From assembly GCA_029265715.1 (NCBI GenBank), contig JAJUGZ010000037.1, forward strand, positions 1-35,334: a DNA stretch of 35,334 bases. Direction: 5' to 3'. The notes under the pieces are model-generated. The model was not told where the DNA came from. It saw only the letters and a list, made by a program, of their open reading frames with translations, and did not search any database. Positions within the stretch are counted from its first letter, which is position 1. Each line of letters begins with the position of its first letter. Below are positions 32,981-35,334 of this stretch, piece by piece. The stretch comes from Bacteroidota bacterium (GTDB lineage: Bacteria; Bacteroidota; Bacteroidia; Bacteroidales; Prolixibacteraceae). A program made the position numbers and the translations under genes.

Positions 32981-34504
32981 TTACAGTTTTTCGGTGATGA
33001 TATTTTCGGCAGCGAGGTACGTAGCAAACAGCTCAGGTTTTCCGCAAACCTGCAACAATGTTGCCAGCGTAACATCATATTGGTAGAAAACCTGCAACCG
33101 GTCGATCTTTACTTTGGCTACCAACAAATTGGCATCCACCAGCTCAGTTGACGTCGACAAGCCTTCGTGGAAAGCTTTGTCGCGACTTTCGAGGTATGTT
33201 TTTGCAAAATCGAGGGTTTTATCCAATTGGTCAAGTTGCTCGATTTGCATATTCAATTGTTCGTACAATTTTTTGATCCCCGTTTGGATATCTTCTTCGG
33301 CTTTCATCCCGGCCTGTTCCACCTGATCTTGTTTAAACCGGGCAGCCTGCACATTCCGGTAGCGGGCCATGCCATCGAATAAAGTCCATTTCAGTCCAAG
33401 TCCAACCATCCAATCTGGAACATACGGCGACAAATCCTTGTTTGCCAAATCGTACATCCCAGTCAGGGCAACCGAAGGCAGATAATTACTCTTCTCAGCC
33501 TTCAGACCAACAGCAGCCAGCGCTTTCTTCGAATCAACCTGCTTTAACAAGGGGTTATTTACCAAGGCCATTTGCGTGAAATAGCCCTCGTCTTCTATCG
33601 TTTTTATCATGAAAAGAGGACTGGCCGGTAATACTGAAATTGTATCGGGCATGGCTAACGTGTTTTGCAAGGCTCGCTCAAGGATATCAACTTCGCGGGC
33701 AGCTTTTTTCAGTTCACGTTCGGCATCAGCCTGAGCTACCTGCGCATGCAAGAATTCAACACGCGCAATCTGTCCTTGTTCACTGAGTTTCTGAGCATCG
33801 TATAAGTGTTTATTCATGGCATCAAACACCTGTTGCCGAACCTGTTTGGCTTGCCTGGCGAGTACCAGACCGTAATAACGGGTAACCAGTTCGCTCAGCA
33901 ATTCACCCTGCTTTTGGTCTCTTTGCAACTCGGCCTCTTCCTGATAAAGCTCCGAGGCTTTATTCGCCGCATTAATTTTTCCACCTGTAAACAGAGGCCA
34001 CATCACACTGGCGCTAAGGCTGGCAAATTGCTTCTCCTGAATCATCTGGTCCCATTCAGCTGCATTAACTTTTTCGAGCCCTTCAAGCAAACTGGCCCGA
34101 ACGGCCTGCGTACTGTAACTGTCGGGCAAAACCGGCATGGCTCCCGATGTCGCCGGATCCGGATTGGGAACTCCCGAAAAGTTTCCATAGTGTCCTAATG
34201 CACTGTAAAGCGGAGTGATTGCATCGCGCACAGGGGTCAAGTCCAGGTGTAGAGGATCTGACATCTGAACAGCTGTGCCGGTCAGGCCTATTTTAGGCGC
34301 ACGAAGACCCATTGTCGCTTTCTTGGTCGCTTCCTTTTCGTTGACCTGAAAGCTCGCCTGCTTCAACACATGACTATTCGTTTGCATGTATTGCATTGCC
34401 TGGTCGAAAGTCATCGGCGTTCCGGTTTGCTCCTGCCCGAAAATCACTCCGGAGAATGAGCAAGTCATAAAAAATATCCCAGCTCGAAAGAATATGTTTC
34501 TCAT
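32981..34504 (-). CDS. TolC family outer-membrane efflux protein
   Basis: This trimeric outer-membrane channel exports the substrate of the operon. ATG at 34504 gives MRNIFFRAGIFFMTCSFSGVIFGQ, a signal peptide of about 24 residues; a TTG at 34525 would add seven residues before it. The mature part has two OEP repeats of long amphipathic helices, with Q/A-rich stretches (about 160-270 and 360-470), and strands at LSASVMWPLFTGGKI and GLGLKWTLFDGMARY. The length of 507 residues is a little above average. It is first in the operon, so the promoter should lie in 34505-34699, shared as a divergent region with recX. Confidence 0.92.
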   Translation of the reverse strand: MRNIFFRAGIFFMTCSFSGVIFGQEQTGTPMTFDQAMQYMQTNSHVLKQASFQVNEKEATKKATMGLRAPKIGLTGTAVQMSDPLHLDLTPVRDAITPLYSALGHYGNFSGVPNPDPATSGAMPVLPDSYSTQAVRASLLEGLEKVNAAEWDQMIQEKQFASLSASVMWPLFTGGKINAANKASELYQEEAELQRDQKQGELLSELVTRYYGLVLARQAKQVRQQVFDAMNKHLYDAQKLSEQGQIARVEFLHAQVAQADAERELKKAAREVDILERALQNTLAMPDTISVLPASPLFMIKTIEDEGYFTQMALVNNPLLKQVDSKKALAAVGLKAEKSNYLPSVALTGMYDLANKDLSPYVPDWMVGLGLKWTLFDGMARYRNVQAARFKQDQVEQAGMKAEEDIQTGIKKLYEQLNMQIEQLDQLDKTLDFAKTYLESRDKAFHEGLSTSTELVDANLLVAKVKIDRLQVFYQYDVTLATLLQVCGKPELFATYLAAENIITEKL

Positions 34505-34699
34505 ATGACAAAATTTGCGTTGCAAATAAACTACATTTTTCGACCTATTTTGATTTTTATTCTAAATATGCCATTAAGCGCATGAAAAGTTAAAACATTT
34601 TTAAGATTTTTCCCTTCGAAATTCAGAGTGTCTGAAAAACGTCCAACTTCATTTCCTTCCCAAAATACATTATCTTTCGCAGAAATTCTAGATTGACCA

Positions 34700-35167
34700 A
34701 TGAGCCTGATCCCGCAGCAAAACAAAACCTACCAAAGAATGGCTGATTTATGCAGCAGGTCGGAGTACTGTATATCCGACATCCGGAAAAAAATTCTTAA
34801 AGACGGGCTGACCGGAGAAGATGCTGAGAAAATCATAACAGCTCTGTGTAAAGAAAAGTTTATTGACGAAAACCGCTATGCCCGCATGTATGTACGCGAC
34901 AAATTTACGTTCAACAAATGGGGCAAACAAAAAATTGCCTATATGCTCAAAATGAAGCAAGTTGATCAGGAATACATTCGAGAAGCCTTGGAAAACATTG
35001 AGGAGCCTGCCTATGAAGACTCAATCAGGAACGTCCTAACCGACAAAAGCAAACATATAAAGGGGAAAGATCTTTTCGACAAGCAGGCCAAACTCATCCG
35101 GTTCGGACTGGGGAAAGGCTTCGAACCCAATTTGGTTTACCGTATTGTAAAAGAAATCGAACTTTAA
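34700..35167 (+). CDS. recX: Regulatory protein RecX
   Basis: RecX binds RecA filaments and limits recombination. The 155-residue protein has the three helical repeats of the family: AEKIITALCKEKFIDENRYARMYVRDKFTFNKWGK-type segment at about 40-75 (key motif FIDENRYARMYVRDK), then KIAYMLKMKQVDQEYIREAL, then the C-terminal repeat ending GFEPNLVYRIVKEI. It is the typical small single-domain RecX. ATG at 34700 follows a TATCTTTC element at 34671-34678. recA is not next to it in this window. Its stop lies 30 bp from the transposase end on the other strand. Confidence 0.92.
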   Translation: MSLIPQQNKTYQRMADLCSRSEYCISDIRKKILKDGLTGEDAEKIITALCKEKFIDENRYARMYVRDKFTFNKWGKQKIAYMLKMKQVDQEYIREALENIEEPAYEDSIRNVLTDKSKHIKGKDLFDKQAKLIRFGLGKGFEPNLVYRIVKEIEL

Positions 35168-35197
35168 AAATCAGTTGCGTAATCAATTAAAAGTGGT

Positions 35198-35334
35198 TCA
35201 TCCTACTAATGCGTACCTGGCATTATGAAGGTCCAATATTTTTAGGTTGAAATATTCTATATCACGGTACCCGTACGCTTTTCTTTTCAGGACTTTTATT
35301 TTGTTATTCATGCCCTCCAGTGGTCCTGTCGATA
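35198..35334 (-). CDS. ISL3-family transposase, C-terminal part cut by the window edge
   Basis: The reverse strand reads STGPLEGMNNKIKVLKRKAY, then GYRDIEYFNLKILDLHN and ends ALVG with a stop at 35198-35200. The pattern S.GP.EG.N.KIK..KR.AYGYR...YF..KI is the C-terminal end of ISL3 (DDE_Tnp_ISL3) transposases, where the Glu is part of the catalytic triad. 44 codons are visible; the rest lies outside the window. The element end should fall between the stop and recX (about 35168-35197), but its terminal repeat cannot be recognised without the other end. Confidence 0.75.
   Translation of the reverse strand, partial: STGPLEGMNNKIKVLKRKAYGYRDIEYFNLKILDLHNARYALVG

Noticed and set aside
1-35334. 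CRISPR array, tRNA or rRNA genes
   Set aside because: I saw no regularly spaced direct repeats and no cloverleaf or rRNA-like stretch on either strand, by eye only.

Overview
The window looks like a chromosomal segment of a member of the Bacteroidota, probably Bacteroidia of the Marinilabiliales/Prolixibacteraceae type (the order is an inference). The phylum call rests on a SecD-SecF fusion, an HU(CCDC81-type)-SPOR protein, DUF2723 and DUF6427 membrane proteins, a TIGR02757 protein, and upstream motifs that fit the Bacteroidota -7 element TAnnTTTG in place of strong Shine-Dalgarno sites.

Layout. 1-2.6 kb (minus strand): a HlyD/MacA-type adaptor whose 3' end is replaced by foreign-looking sequence, then galE. 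2.6-3.0 kb: a gene-free, strongly structured intergenic tract. 3.0-12.6 kb (plus strand): an HU-SPOR division or envelope protein, an ArsN2-like acetyltransferase, a large DUF2723 glycosyltransferase-like membrane protein followed at 4 bp by a polysaccharide deacetylase, purD, a DUF6427 membrane protein and an SH3b-NlpC/P60 peptidase. 12.6-15.5 kb: a large lipoprotein with a possible transglutaminase-like triad, a decayed DUF4130 gene remnant, a small membrane-anchored protein, and a nested inverted repeat. 15.4-18.1 kb: a PLP aminotransferase and alanine dehydrogenase, divergently transcribed. 18.3-21.4 kb: valS. 21.4-28.8 kb (plus strand): a candidate small RNA, glmM-type mutase, a small unknown protein, secDF, tatA, lolD and a TIGR02757 protein. 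28.8-34.5 kb (minus strand): a truncated DUF5916 barrel remnant and an exporter operon reading outer-membrane channel, HlyD adaptor, ABC-2 permease, ABC-2 permease, with no ATPase. 34.7 kb to the end: recX, then the C-terminus of an ISL3-type transposase cut by the window edge.

The most unusual locus is valS. The essential synthetase gene stays open but carries three in-frame insertions built from the same C/G-rich inverted repeat. The first (about 432 bp) puts a complete, AT-rich DUF559 endonuclease-like domain of about 110 residues inside the CP1 editing domain, just before the TTRPET editing motif, bounded by inverted repeats. The second (about 63 bp) is essentially the two repeats back to back with no cargo. 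The third (about 32 bp) is one repeat alone. All three are read in the same phase and add short peptides rich in Pro, Gly, Ser and Arg. This looks like a mobile element family able to live inside coding sequence, with the DUF559 copy as the possible loaded form.

Much of the rest concerns the envelope: Sec, Tat and Lol export genes lie together, the exporter operon spans both membranes, and the deacetylase, NlpC/P60, SPOR and GlmM products deal with wall and surface polymers. Several decayed or truncated genes (HlyD C-terminus, DUF4130, DUF5916) mark places of past rearrangement.
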